Positions 8,016 to 16,260 of a stretch of DNA of 64,000 bases are shown here, one piece after another. Numbering within the stretch: the first letter of the stretch is position 1; every line of letters starts with the position of its first letter. The translations under genes and the position numbers were made by a program. Under the pieces are notes generated by a model that was given only the letters and a program-made list of their open reading frames with translations, searched no databases and was not told the DNA's origin. Source of the stretch: Maridesulfovibrio frigidus DSM 17176. Its GTDB lineage: Bacteria > Desulfobacterota > Desulfovibrionia > Desulfovibrionales > Desulfovibrionaceae. Location of the stretch: NCBI RefSeq assembly GCF_000711735.1, contig NZ_JONL01000001.1:310001-374000 (forward strand), in the 5' to 3' direction.

Positions 8016-8045
8016 CCGGACCCGACTCAGCCGAGTCAGGTCCGG
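8016..8045. repeat. Long inverted repeat upstream of phage operon
   Basis: Near-perfect 13-bp stem: CCGGACC, one mismatch, GACTC, loop AGCC, GAGTC, mismatch, GGTCCGG. There is no T-run on either strand. On the minus strand it lies in the presumed 5' leader of the phage operon, about 35 bases before its first ATG. It could be an operator, a leader hairpin or a boundary scar. Confidence 0.55.
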
Positions 8046-8091
8046 GAGTGTTTAAAAGTTCAAATAAATTTAGACAGAAGACGCAAAAAAG

Positions 8092-8117
8092 CCCTCCTCA
8101 AACAAATTTGAGGAGGG
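8092..8117 (-). terminator. Rho-independent terminator of dehydrogenase operon
   Basis: 11-bp perfect stem (8092-8102 with 8107-8117, CCCTCCTCAAA and its complement). On the minus strand it is followed by GCTTTTTTG. It lies about 75 bases after the dehydrogenase stop and separates that operon from the phage cassette on the same strand. Confidence 0.8.
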
Positions 8118-8189
8118 TTTAAAAAGCATAACAGACTAATATATAAAGAATATATATCTAAAAACAGATCATACTAAAATAATAAAACG

Positions 8190-9182
8190 CTACATTCTGA
8201 TTAGCACTTTTTTAGCACCTTTCCGCTTTGCATGGGCAAAAGCAGCTGTAAAATCATCAAAATCATACGTATATTCGATTAAATCGGACACGGAAATGAG
8301 GTTTTGCTTGAGAATCGAGAGCGCAAGTCCCAGATCTCCGCACCGCGATCCCACAATTGATATCTCGTCAACCACAACTTTCGCCAAGTTTAATGAAGTA
8401 GGTTTGTGCGAAGTAGTTTTTGCAACTACCGTTCCTTCAGGACGCACTAACTCTATCGCATACCCGAGACCATCTTCACTACCAGTCGCTTCGACTACTA
8501 AATCATATTTACCATTAGTTTCTGTTAAAGATGCAGCCAAGTCAGACAGCTCCTCCGCGTTTTCAATACAGTGAGTCGAAACTCCCTGCGCCGCGGCAAG
8601 ACCGAGTTTATCTTTATGCTTACCAATCAGAAGCACGTTAGGGTTATAAAGTTTTAAAGCTAGCGCGGTAAGTATTCCAAGCTTCCCATCACCAAGAACC
8701 ATCACCTTCATATCACCTGTAATGTGAATCTGCTGACTAACTTCAAGTCCAGCAGCAAGAGGCTCCGCAAAAACCGCAGCTTCGCTGGCAATAGTATCAT
8801 CAACAACGTAAAGATTATCTGCGGGAGCTTTTAAGTATTCCGCAAAAGCTCCATCGTGGTTCACAATTCCAATCACGGTTCTTCCGGGAGCATGCCTGCG
8901 ATCTCCGTGATACGCACCACCAGTCCCCTTTCCAGTAGGAACATTAATATCAGCAATTACCCTTTTCCCTACAAGATCAGGACGATCAGGGCACTCTTCA
9001 ACAACAGCAACAAACTCGTGCCCGGGGACACCTTCAAAGCCATAATACCCCTTGTGCAATTCGATATCTGTATTACAAATACCCGCAACAATGACTTTTA
9101 AAAGAGCCTCGTCCGCAAGTAGTTCGGGGCGATTTTTATCAACAATTTCTATTGTTCCATCTTTAAAATATACAGCTTTCAC
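8190..9182 (-). CDS. Medium-chain (zinc-type) alcohol dehydrogenase family protein lacking the structural zinc lobe
   Basis: This 330-residue oxidoreductase has an intact catalytic site: Cys36 in GICNTD, His55-Glu56 in GHE and Glu140 in FAEPLAAGLE. The Rossmann fold carries VMVLGDGKLGIL for NAD(P) near 158-170. At 83-98, where relatives carry four zinc-binding cysteines before the RTVIGI segment, this protein has TGKGTGGAYHGDRRHA with no Cys. It starts with GTG, with AAGGA 8 bases upstream, 21 bases after the metallo-beta-lactamase-fold gene, and is probably co-transcribed. Substrate unknown; polyol or short alcohol dehydrogenases are the closest guesses. Confidence 0.8.
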   Translation of the reverse strand: MKAVYFKDGTIEIVDKNRPELLADEALLKVIVAGICNTDIELHKGYYGFEGVPGHEFVAVVEECPDRPDLVGKRVIADINVPTGKGTGGAYHGDRRHAPGRTVIGIVNHDGAFAEYLKAPADNLYVVDDTIASEAAVFAEPLAAGLEVSQQIHITGDMKVMVLGDGKLGILTALALKLYNPNVLLIGKHKDKLGLAAAQGVSTHCIENAEELSDLAASLTETNGKYDLVVEATGSEDGLGYAIELVRPEGTVVAKTTSHKPTSLNLAKVVVDEISIVGSRCGDLGLALSILKQNLISVSDLIEYTYDFDDFTAAFAHAKRKGAKKVLIRM

Positions 9183-9203
9183 AAATCATTCCTTATCAAA
9201 ATT

Positions 9204-9956
9204 TTAAGTTCCAATGACCGTATCAACCTTTGCGAATGACGGCTCATGAAGCGGTATTAATATATCAGCCAAAGCTTTAACCTCAAGCATAATGTCATAT
9301 GCATTATAGGTATTAACACTAGTGCCGGGTGGAATAACTTCCATCTCCATCCCCGTAACCTCTAGCGGGGGGTAAAAGTTTTCCATTATTACGCAAAACC
9401 CTGTGATTGCGGCTAAGCCTCCATCAGTATCTATAAGTATAGTAAGCCCACCTTCGGTATGAACCGGCGTATGCATTACTCTAATACCGGGAACTATTTC
9501 ACAATCTTCATCTACAATCTCAACCTGTCCGTTATCCTCGGCATCTTCAATATAATCTTCGAGATATCTAAAATCTAGTGGATGCGGATCATGAATATGC
9601 TCAAGCTCTTTGCGGTGCGCATAAATTTTAGCGTTCACACATTTATAATCATTTTCGCAATGATCATTATGCAGATGGGTATGAACCACAATATCTATAT
9701 CTTCAGGCTTTAAACCATGCTTGGCTAAGCCATCCTCGAAAGTATAAATCTTACCACCAAGATCATGCTCTCTATCTTCTGAAATAATGGGTTGCATTTC
9801 ACCCGTATCAATAAGGATATTTTTATCCCCACCTTCTAAATACCAACAATAAATCGGTATGATATAAGGAGATCCATACCCCTGTTGATATGTCATCATC
9901 CCCTTATCAAATCTTTTTGTTCCCATAACAATGGGATGAATTTTAAATTTACTCAT
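9204..9956 (-). CDS. MBL-fold metallohydrolase (N-acyl homoserine lactonase-like family)
   Basis: This 250-residue protein has the metallo-beta-lactamase motif H94-x-H96-x-D98-H99 (HTHLHNDH), a later His166 (HTPVHTEGG) and His237 (IPLHEP). The Asp that normally bridges the two metals is missing: the matching segment reads ITGFCVIMENFYPP. The family is annotated after AHL lactonases, but members are diverse and quorum quenching is not implied. It is first of a two-gene operon with the dehydrogenase, with AGGAGA before the ATG. Together they suggest hydrolysis of an ester or lactone followed by oxidation, which is inference. Confidence 0.75.
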   Translation of the reverse strand: MSKFKIHPIVMGTKRFDKGMMTYQQGYGSPYIIPIYCWYLEGGDKNILIDTGEMQPIISEDREHDLGGKIYTFEDGLAKHGLKPEDIDIVVHTHLHNDHCENDYKCVNAKIYAHRKELEHIHDPHPLDFRYLEDYIEDAEDNGQVEIVDEDCEIVPGIRVMHTPVHTEGGLTILIDTDGGLAAITGFCVIMENFYPPLEVTGMEMEVIPPGTSVNTYNAYDIMLEVKALADILIPLHEPSFAKVDTVIGT

Positions 9957-10381
9957 TTTATCTCCTATCTGAATCAGTTCATCAAAGATTTCTTATTTAT
10001 AATATGACAATGCTACTCCATAGATCACCGAAAGGTAAATGGTCCGCACCATAAGAGGATCCTAAAAAACGTGAAAAGTGGCACAACATTAACCTTAATC
10101 GTCATAAATAGTACAAAAACACACTCAAACAAATTTTCAAAAAATTTCTTGAGATCACAAACAACTAATTTTAAATGATTAATTAAAAGTTAGTTCTTTT
10201 TTTCACATTATATAGTGATTATTTATCAGTTTTAGAGCTAGTGTTATGTGAAAAAGTTATTTTTTTCTCTATTTCAGTTTTGCTTGAAGATTGTTTTGCA
10301 GGACTATAAATAGAGTTTAAGTCAAAAAGTCACCGATCAATTTGATCGGGTAAAAATTAATAAACGGACGAGGAGGAAATT
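9957..10381. promoter_or_regulatory. Divergent control region with several palindromes
   Basis: This 425-base region sits between the MBL-fold operon (minus) and the DUF169 gene (plus). It is AT-rich and holds an imperfect inverted repeat at 10163-10195 (AACTAATTTTAA arm), a TCAC-N8-GTGA element at 10203-10218 resembling a CRP/FNR-type half-site pair, and a perfect palindrome at 10333-10349. No ORF is seen. At least two regulators may act here; no promoter hexamers were convincing. Confidence 0.5.
10333..10349. promoter_or_regulatory. Perfect 17-bp palindrome, candidate operator
   Basis: CCGATCAATTTGATCGG (8+1+8, no mismatch) ends 32 bases before the ATG of the DUF169 gene. The size and symmetry fit a dimeric repressor site in the leader or near the transcription start. 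The cognate regulator is not in the immediate neighbourhood. Confidence 0.5.
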
Positions 10382-11164
10382 ATGAACTACAAGGAAATTC
10401 AAGAGTTATTGATGAAAGAAATGAGACTTTACCATTACCCTATCGCGGTAAAATTTTTCTATGACCAAGCGGAAGTAGATACTTTCAAAGAAAATGCAGA
10501 ATTTTACGTCCCCCTCAAACCAATGACTTATTGCCAGTGGGAAATTGCTGCTCGCATGAAAGGTCAGACCGTTTACTCTGAAAAAGATGGCCTAATGTGC
10601 GGTAATGCACATTACAGCTTTGGCTGGAAAGATCTTGATGCTGCAGAAATCAAAGGGCACGCAAAATATACACGCGACCTCGAACAGGCTGAAAAGTTCG
10701 TTAAAAGTAAAACAACCCTTCCTAAAGGACTTATTGGCATCGCTGTTGCCCCACTAGGAGATGTTGATGGAATTTTCGAGCCAGATGTTGTTCATTTCTA
10801 TGTTGATAACATGCAGTCCTACCACCTAGCAGTTGACTACATGGCTGCAACAGATACTCACCCACTTCGCCCGAATGTAACAATGAACTCATCCGCATGT
10901 GGTGGTACCGTTTACTCATATGTTGAAGATGAATTCAACATGTGCCCAGCGTGTTCCGGTAGCTACAATGCAGGTAAAACAGAACGCGGCGAAATCAACG
11001 TTATGATCCCTGGAACAAAATTTAAATCTGTTGTCGAAAGACTGGTTCAACGCATCGAAGAAAAAGGTAGCGGCGCAATAACACGTCCCGGTGACGGATT
11101 CCCCGGAGCTGATGTCTGTAAGAACTGCCCTTTGATTATCTTTAAGAAAGGCGAAGACAAATAA
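10382..11164 (+). CDS. DUF169 family protein
   Basis: This 260-residue soluble protein matches the DUF169 family, common in sulfate reducers and other anaerobes. It begins with YPIAVKFFYDQAE, has conserved cysteine segments (TYCQWE, LMCGNAHY, SACGGT, MCPACSGS, VCKNCPL) and a MIPGTKF motif. The function is not established; the many conserved Cys suggest a metal or corrinoid-related role but that is speculative. GAGGAGG stands 6 bases before the ATG, so translation should be strong. It is divergent from the MBL/dehydrogenase pair and upstream of the TauE-like gene. Confidence 0.85.
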   Translation: MNYKEIQELLMKEMRLYHYPIAVKFFYDQAEVDTFKENAEFYVPLKPMTYCQWEIAARMKGQTVYSEKDGLMCGNAHYSFGWKDLDAAEIKGHAKYTRDLEQAEKFVKSKTTLPKGLIGIAVAPLGDVDGIFEPDVVHFYVDNMQSYHLAVDYMAATDTHPLRPNVTMNSSACGGTVYSYVEDEFNMCPACSGSYNAGKTERGEINVMIPGTKFKSVVERLVQRIEEKGSGAITRPGDGFPGADVCKNCPLIIFKKGEDK

Positions 11165-11198
11165 AAAAGCTGCACTGTTTACAGAGCAACAAAATAAA

Positions 11199-11229
11199 CG
11201 GAGCGCATACAGCTTAAGTATGCGCTCCG
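11199..11229. repeat. Perfect 12-bp hairpin without T-run
   Basis: Stem 11199-11210 (CGGAGCGCATAC) pairs perfectly with 11218-11229, with loop AGCTTAA. No U-tract follows, so it is not a classical terminator on the plus strand. Position between the DUF169 and TauE-like genes suggests an RNA-stability hairpin or a Rho-assisted stop. Confidence 0.55.
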
Positions 11230-11341
11230 AATGACAAATGAAGGCGCTAAGGTATTTCTTACTTATTAACCGTTTCCGCTGCAACGAAAGCGATTAAGAG
11301 AACTACTTAGCAAAACCAACTTTCACTTAAGGAGATACACT

Positions 11342-12502
11342 ATGTTTAAATCCCGCAAAAGCCTTATGATTATGGCTCTGGCGGCGCTGACTGTGGCGGC
11401 TTTTGTTGAGCCGGCACTAGCAGACAGGCTTCAAGCCGCAATCGACGCTACCCCGAAAGGGACTGGCGCAGGCGAAATTAATTCAGAACTTGCAACCGGA
11501 TTCCTCGGAATCAGCGGTGCTCCAACTCCATCGCTTATCATCGGATTCGCATGGGCAATCTGGGTAGGTTGGATTTTCTCTACTGTTGGTGCATTCGGCG
11601 GGATTATGGCTGGTGTAGGTCACATTACCATTTACGGCTTCGGTGACTTCGCTTCCACATTCAAGAAAACATCACCAGTAATGAACAAGCTCGTTACAGA
11701 CTCCATTCGCGTATCCAACCAGTGGCTTGTAGGTACATCCGCAGCGATGTCCTCTTTCAACTATTTCAAAATGGGTCGCCTCGTTCTTCCACTAGGACTA
11801 TCCCTTGCAGCTGGCTCAATCGCAGGTTCATACCTCGTGCCTTGGCTAACTGCTGGTAAAGTTTCTTTGAAAGACTACATCGGATTCTTCGGTCTCTTCG
11901 TTCTTTTCCTTGGTTGTTACCTCTTCTACGAAACAACTCCCAAAGGACAAGCTAACAAACAGCAGGCAAAAGAAGCTGCAAAAGCTTTCGAAAAATCCAT
12001 CAAGAATGAAAAAGACGGTTGCGCTGTTGATACAGAATGTCTCGGTGTTAAAGTTGTCAGCTTTTCTATCACCAAATGTATCTTCACATTCTATGGTGTA
12101 GAATTCTCTTTCAACCCGCTCGTTCCTGTTTGTGGTGGTTTCGTAATCGCAGCTCTAGCTTCCTTCCTCGGAGTTGGTGGCGGATTCCTGCTTGTACCTT
12201 TCCTTACCAGTGTTGCAGGTCTTCCTATGTACCTTGTTGCAGGAACATCCGCTGTTGCTGTTCTCGTCGGTATGACCACATCTATCTTCACCTACATGGT
12301 AGTTAAAGATACTCCTGTTTTCTGGCCTCTCATCGGAGTTGAACTTCTCGGAATTCTTGTTGGTTCCTTCATTGGACCCCGCACTTCCAAGTACATCCCG
12401 GATGTATGGCTCAAGAGACTCTTCATCGTTCTCGCACTTTACGTTGGTATCCGCTACTCAACCAAGGGCTTCCTCGGTTACAGCATAGTACCTCCTTTCT
12501 AG
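11342..12502 (+). CDS. TauE/SafE family sulfite/sulfonate exporter-like permease
   Basis: This 386-residue membrane protein has an N-terminal signal-like segment (LADRLQAAI after about residue 27) and two blocks of hydrophobic helices. The family hallmarks are AFGGIMAGVGH in the first half and ASFLGVGGGFLLVPFL plus AGTSAVAVLVGM in the second. The linker at about 200-240 is charged, with two cysteines (DGCAVDTECLG). Family members export sulfite or sulfoacetate or import small organic anions. AAGGAG lies before the ATG. It heads an array with a three-TM protein, a binding protein and a kinase; its substrate may be what that kinase senses. Confidence 0.82.
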   Translation: MFKSRKSLMIMALAALTVAAFVEPALADRLQAAIDATPKGTGAGEINSELATGFLGISGAPTPSLIIGFAWAIWVGWIFSTVGAFGGIMAGVGHITIYGFGDFASTFKKTSPVMNKLVTDSIRVSNQWLVGTSAAMSSFNYFKMGRLVLPLGLSLAAGSIAGSYLVPWLTAGKVSLKDYIGFFGLFVLFLGCYLFYETTPKGQANKQQAKEAAKAFEKSIKNEKDGCAVDTECLGVKVVSFSITKCIFTFYGVEFSFNPLVPVCGGFVIAALASFLGVGGGFLLVPFLTSVAGLPMYLVAGTSAVAVLVGMTTSIFTYMVVKDTPVFWPLIGVELLGILVGSFIGPRTSKYIPDVWLKRLFIVLALYVGIRYSTKGFLGYSIVPPF

Positions 12503-12536
12503 GTCTCTAATTAAATTACAATCACCTACACCCGCA

Positions 12537-12575
12537 GGTCGTCCCCTGTCCCCCCACTATGTGCAGGGGGCGACC
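12537..12575. repeat. Long GC-rich hairpin between TauE-like and three-TM genes
   Basis: Arm 12537-12548 (GGTCGTCCCCTG) pairs with 12564-12575 with a single T-G wobble. No T-run follows. It is an in-operon hairpin that may separate mRNA levels of the transporter from the genes downstream. Confidence 0.5.
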
Positions 12576-12595
12576 ATATTAAACCGGAGTTATAC

Positions 12596-13276
12596 ATGTT
12601 TGATGTCGATACATTTCTTGCAGTTATTGATACTATTTTGATTACCCCTTACCGACTCCCCGTCCCTTCTGTCGCGGCGTTCTGGATCGGTACAGCGGCA
12701 CTGGCATTATGGTGCACAATAGCCGGAGAAATAAGTATGGCTCTGGTCTACATGTGGAACAGAGACTACTACACCGACCTCAATCAGAAAATGACCCGTA
12801 TGCACAACATTTCTGTTGAAGCCATTCGTCACCAAGACAAGAAAATATTCAAGTCCGCCAACGACTGGGCAAATGAATATTTCGGCAAAGTATTCTTCTC
12901 TCATGCAGCACTTTTCGCAGTATCACTATGGCCTATGGCTTTCGCTATGGGCTGGTTGCAGGAAAGATTTGTCGGAATAAGTGTTCATACAATACCTTAC
13001 TTTGAATTTGGACTTGGCTATCCTTTCGTTTTCATCATATCTTATATAGTAGTAAGATATTCTTTCGCTAAAATAAGAAAGTTTGTACCATTCTTAAAAA
13101 GAATTGACGGCATGAAAGAAGAAGACGCTGTTAACGCAGGTGAAATGACTTCATGGACTGAACTGGCTCCGGAATTAGGCAAAGAATTCAAAACGGATTC
13201 TTCTACCGTCAAAGCTGTTTTAGATTCAAAGTCAGTGAATACAATTCCACAGTGCCCCGCTGAAAATAGCGCCTAA
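12596..13276 (+). CDS. Three-TM inner-membrane protein, unknown
   Basis: This 226-residue protein has a membrane helix near 25-50 (VAAFWIGTAALALWCTIAG), a charged helical stretch (about 53-95, RDYYTDLNQKMTRMHNISVE), two more helices near 98-118 and 133-158, and a polar tail of about 55 residues. One helix, a coiled stretch and two helices resembles the DUF106/EMC3-type insertase-like layout, but I see no sequence motif to support that. It sits 93 bases after the TauE-like gene and 58 before the binding protein, so an accessory role to one of them is likely. Confidence 0.6.
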   Translation: MFDVDTFLAVIDTILITPYRLPVPSVAAFWIGTAALALWCTIAGEISMALVYMWNRDYYTDLNQKMTRMHNISVEAIRHQDKKIFKSANDWANEYFGKVFFSHAALFAVSLWPMAFAMGWLQERFVGISVHTIPYFEFGLGYPFVFIISYIVVRYSFAKIRKFVPFLKRIDGMKEEDAVNAGEMTSWTELAPELGKEFKTDSSTVKAVLDSKSVNTIPQCPAENSA

Positions 13277-13334
13277 AACGTCCCCCACGCTCGGCATGCC
13301 ACGGGAGAAGGCCATTCTCTCGCAAGGAAATTGA

Positions 13335-14297
13335 ATGCTGAAACTGAAATATATAATTCCGGCCGTATTACTGCTTCTTGGAGCCGCATTCTATTTTCGC
13401 GGCCTTGGACTAGATGAAAATATTGTCAAAGTGGATATGTCTGTTCGGGAAGAAATCAATGTGCCAGACCCTGAACCAGCCATTACATATGCATACCTCC
13501 CTCAATATTCCCATAAAGTTTCATATCAGCGCCACAATAGGCTGATTGAATACCTCGCACGCGAAACAGGGCTCACAATCCGCCAAGTTTTCCCCGACAC
13601 ATTTGAAGAGCACCGCCGCATGGTCGAAAATGGCGATATTGATATATCCTTTTCAAATCCCATGACCTACATAAAAATAGCAGGGACAGGCGCAAAAGCT
13701 TTCGCCCGCATTATTGAACCATCAGGATCCCCCACTTTTCGCGGACAAATCATCGCGAGAAAAGATAACCGCATAATTCGCAAGGTCAAAGACTGCATAG
13801 GTAAAAGCTGGATTGCAGTGGACCCTCTTTCTGCAGGAGGATATCTCTTTGTTCTTGGTATGTTTCTGGAGAAAGGAATTACAAGCGATGACTTTAAAGA
13901 AATAGCCTTCGCAGCAGGTCCGGGGGGTAAGCAGGAAAAAGCAGTTCTTGCCGTCTATGCCGGAAAATACGATTTTGCATCAATCCGCGAAGGCACTCTT
14001 GATATCGTCAAAGATAAAGTAAACATTTCTAAATTACGCGTGGTAGCAGAAACAAAGCCCTATCCAAGCTGGGTCTACGCAGCTCGTAAAGATCTTGATC
14101 CAAAGATAATTGAACTGATTTCTAACGCAATGTTCAATCTTTCAATGAACAAGCAGGATCAATCTGAAATACTAAAACAAGCAGGAATGCGCGGTATTAT
14201 ATCTGCTAAAGATAGCGACTACGATTCCATCAGGGTCCTTATAGAAAAACTAGGCCTAAGCAGTCCCCCGAATAATACGGGAGGGCTTGTCAAATGA
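13335..14297 (+). CDS. PhnD/SsuA-type periplasmic substrate-binding protein
   Basis: This 320-residue protein has an N-terminal membrane or signal segment (YIIPAVLLLLGAAFYF) and a type-2 periplasmic-binding fold: YLPQYSHKVSYQRHNRLIEYL, ENGDIDISFSNPMTYI, SAGGYLF and a PSWVYAARKDLDP segment. The pattern is that of PhnD family proteins, which bind phosphonates, phosphite or similar oxyanions. No ABC permease or ATPase gene accompanies it. Its last four bases overlap the histidine kinase start, so it more likely feeds ligand information to that kinase. No lipobox Cys is seen, and the N-terminus may stay as an anchor. Confidence 0.78.
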   Translation: MLKLKYIIPAVLLLLGAAFYFRGLGLDENIVKVDMSVREEINVPDPEPAITYAYLPQYSHKVSYQRHNRLIEYLARETGLTIRQVFPDTFEEHRRMVENGDIDISFSNPMTYIKIAGTGAKAFARIIEPSGSPTFRGQIIARKDNRIIRKVKDCIGKSWIAVDPLSAGGYLFVLGMFLEKGITSDDFKEIAFAAGPGGKQEKAVLAVYAGKYDFASIREGTLDIVKDKVNISKLRVVAETKPYPSWVYAARKDLDPKIIELISNAMFNLSMNKQDQSEILKQAGMRGIISAKDSDYDSIRVLIEKLGLSSPPNNTGGLVK

Positions 14298-16246
14298 CCT
14301 TTCTTTCCCGACTACGCTTTCGCACAAAAATAAATCTGGGCCTAACTCTAATTGTGGGATTTACAGCCCTCATTATAGCTCTTTTTGTTACCAGCATGGC
14401 ATCCGAAGCTCTCATGGAGCAGTCGCGAAAAAGAGGAAAAGTCCTTGCCAGCAATCTAGCACTAAGAGCCGAAGATCCTCTGCTTTCGACGGACCTGCTT
14501 CAACTGGAATCAATGGTTAATGAAGTGAAAAAAGCTGATGATGAAATTGTCTATGCTTTTATAATGGATGACCAAAAACGAGTTCTAGCGAACAGCTTCA
14601 GAGACGGCTTCCCCATTCAGTTGAGGAACGCAAACACAAGTACAGACCAAAATACAATTGCAGCAGTCATGATTGATACGGGAACTGAAAAAATTTATGA
14701 TTTTGCTGCGCCTATTTTCATCAGTAACAAAAAGCTTGGGACCGTTCGCATCGGCCTATCGCGAGCAGGCATTCAATCTGTTGTTCAAGATCTAATTTTT
14801 GCCATATCAGCGTTAACCGGAGCTGTTTTACTCGTCGCAGTCTTAGTTTCAACTCAGTTTGCGCGGCGCATGACTTTCAGACTCGGGACGCTCCAAAGGC
14901 ATGCTGAAGAAATTGTTCATACACATCTTGGCCCCCAAAAACGGGACACATCCAATTCTGACGATACGATAAAATCATTTTTCTCACCCCATCGAAAGAG
15001 GCTTAAAGGTGATGAAGTTCAAGAACTGGCTGAAACCTTCGATGCTATGGCAATGAACCTTGAAAGCCACATCGAAGATCTCGAAATAACGGAAACCAAT
15101 CTCACGAGACAAAAAGAACTTCTCAAAACAATCATCAATGTCTCACCGGATTTCATCTCGTTAATAGGCCCAGCCTTGACCTATATGGCGGTTAACAAGC
15201 CGCTGGCTACCCACATAGGCAAAACAGAAGAAGAAATAGTTGGGATGACAGACAAAGAACTTTTCCCTCAGCGTAATTTATCAATCAAAAATCAAGAAGT
15301 CCGGCAAGTTTTAAATACCGGCGAAATTGTTAATAAAGAAACCCGAGAAATGATAGATGAGAACTCCGCCATTCGCTGGTTTCACACTATTCGTGTCCCC
15401 GTATATTCTGAAAGCGACAGAATTATTGGAGTACTTTCTACAGCTCGAGATATCACAGAACTCAAAAGCTATCAGGCCCAGCTAATTCAGTCTCAAAAGA
15501 TGGAATCTGTTGGTAAACTTGCTGGTGGCGTTGCCCATGAGATTAACACCCCGTTAGGCATTATTTTAGGGTATTCCCAGCTTCTGCAAGACGATGTGGC
15601 GCCCGAAGATCAGATTTCCAAGGATTTGAAAACAATCGAAAAACAAGCTCATGTTTGCCGTAAAATTGTGTCAGACCTACTGGGATTTTCACGCCAGACT
15701 GAAAGCGAAAAGAAAGAAATGTGCTTCAACAACTCAATTCTTGAGGTGGTCCAGCTTGTCAGCCACGCTTTCAAGCTTGAGCAGATCGAAATATCTACGG
15801 TACTTGATGACCGCTTCCCCATCATTCACGGTGACCCTGAAAAGCTTAAACAAGTTTGGCTGAACCTCCTATCAAACGCGATGGAAGCAGTTGATGAACA
15901 CGGAGCTATCCAGATCACTACAATTCTCGACATTTCAACCATGACCATCACAGCACTCTTTGCTGACACCGGACATGGAGTCGATCAGCAAAAACTTGGA
16001 ACAATTTTCGATCCATTCTATTCAACTAAACCTGTAGGCAAAGGAACAGGCCTAGGCCTTTCCGTATCATTTGGAATTATTAAAGATCACGGAGGTACCA
16101 TCGAAGCCATCAGCCCGATCCCCAAGGACACTCTAGCGAGAATGAACAGGGCTGACACATCCGGCCCCGGCACTCTATTTAAAGTAGTATTACCACTTGA
16201 TGCCATTTCAGCAGATGAACAAGTTGTTAACACTGGCTCAGCTTAG
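14294..16246 (+). CDS. Membrane sensor histidine kinase (HAMP-PAS-HisKA-HATPase)
   Basis: This 650-residue kinase has a membrane helix near 15-35, a periplasmic sensor domain (about 36-165), a second helix near 166-187, a HAMP-like region with a long insert (about 190-260), a coiled linker, a PAS domain (about 275-390), HisKA with phospho-acceptor His415 (GGVAHEINTPLG), and HATPase with the N-box (NLLSNAMEAV), FADTGHGVD and GKGTGLGLS. All catalytic boxes are intact. No receiver domain or response regulator gene is present nearby. The start overlaps the binding protein stop as ATGA, so the pair is translationally coupled, which suggests the binding protein is its ligand sensor. Confidence 0.9.
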   Translation: MTFLSRLRFRTKINLGLTLIVGFTALIIALFVTSMASEALMEQSRKRGKVLASNLALRAEDPLLSTDLLQLESMVNEVKKADDEIVYAFIMDDQKRVLANSFRDGFPIQLRNANTSTDQNTIAAVMIDTGTEKIYDFAAPIFISNKKLGTVRIGLSRAGIQSVVQDLIFAISALTGAVLLVAVLVSTQFARRMTFRLGTLQRHAEEIVHTHLGPQKRDTSNSDDTIKSFFSPHRKRLKGDEVQELAETFDAMAMNLESHIEDLEITETNLTRQKELLKTIINVSPDFISLIGPALTYMAVNKPLATHIGKTEEEIVGMTDKELFPQRNLSIKNQEVRQVLNTGEIVNKETREMIDENSAIRWFHTIRVPVYSESDRIIGVLSTARDITELKSYQAQLIQSQKMESVGKLAGGVAHEINTPLGIILGYSQLLQDDVAPEDQISKDLKTIEKQAHVCRKIVSDLLGFSRQTESEKKEMCFNNSILEVVQLVSHAFKLEQIEISTVLDDRFPIIHGDPEKLKQVWLNLLSNAMEAVDEHGAIQITTILDISTMTITALFADTGHGVDQQKLGTIFDPFYSTKPVGKGTGLGLSVSFGIIKDHGGTIEAISPIPKDTLARMNRADTSGPGTLFKVVLPLDAISADEQVVNTGSA

Positions 16247-16260
16247 CGCTATAAATAACC

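Larger units (their letters stand above)
1845..8045 (-). mobile_element. Phage-derived packaging/portal cassette (incomplete prophage or domesticated module)
   Basis: One minus-strand operon carries, in transcription order: a small unknown protein, a three-TM holin, an XhlA-like protein, a zinc-finger protein, a possible small terminase, large terminase, a GNAT-like protein, two small portal-associated proteins, a Com-like zinc ribbon and a podovirus-type portal. Most junctions overlap or nearly touch. Capsid, scaffold, tail, endolysin, integrase, repressor and att repeats are not seen. The operon stops at a strong terminator straight after the portal. It is either a prophage remnant cut exactly at an operon end or a maintained module whose partners lie elsewhere, for example a gene-transfer-agent-like system. 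Confidence 0.7.
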
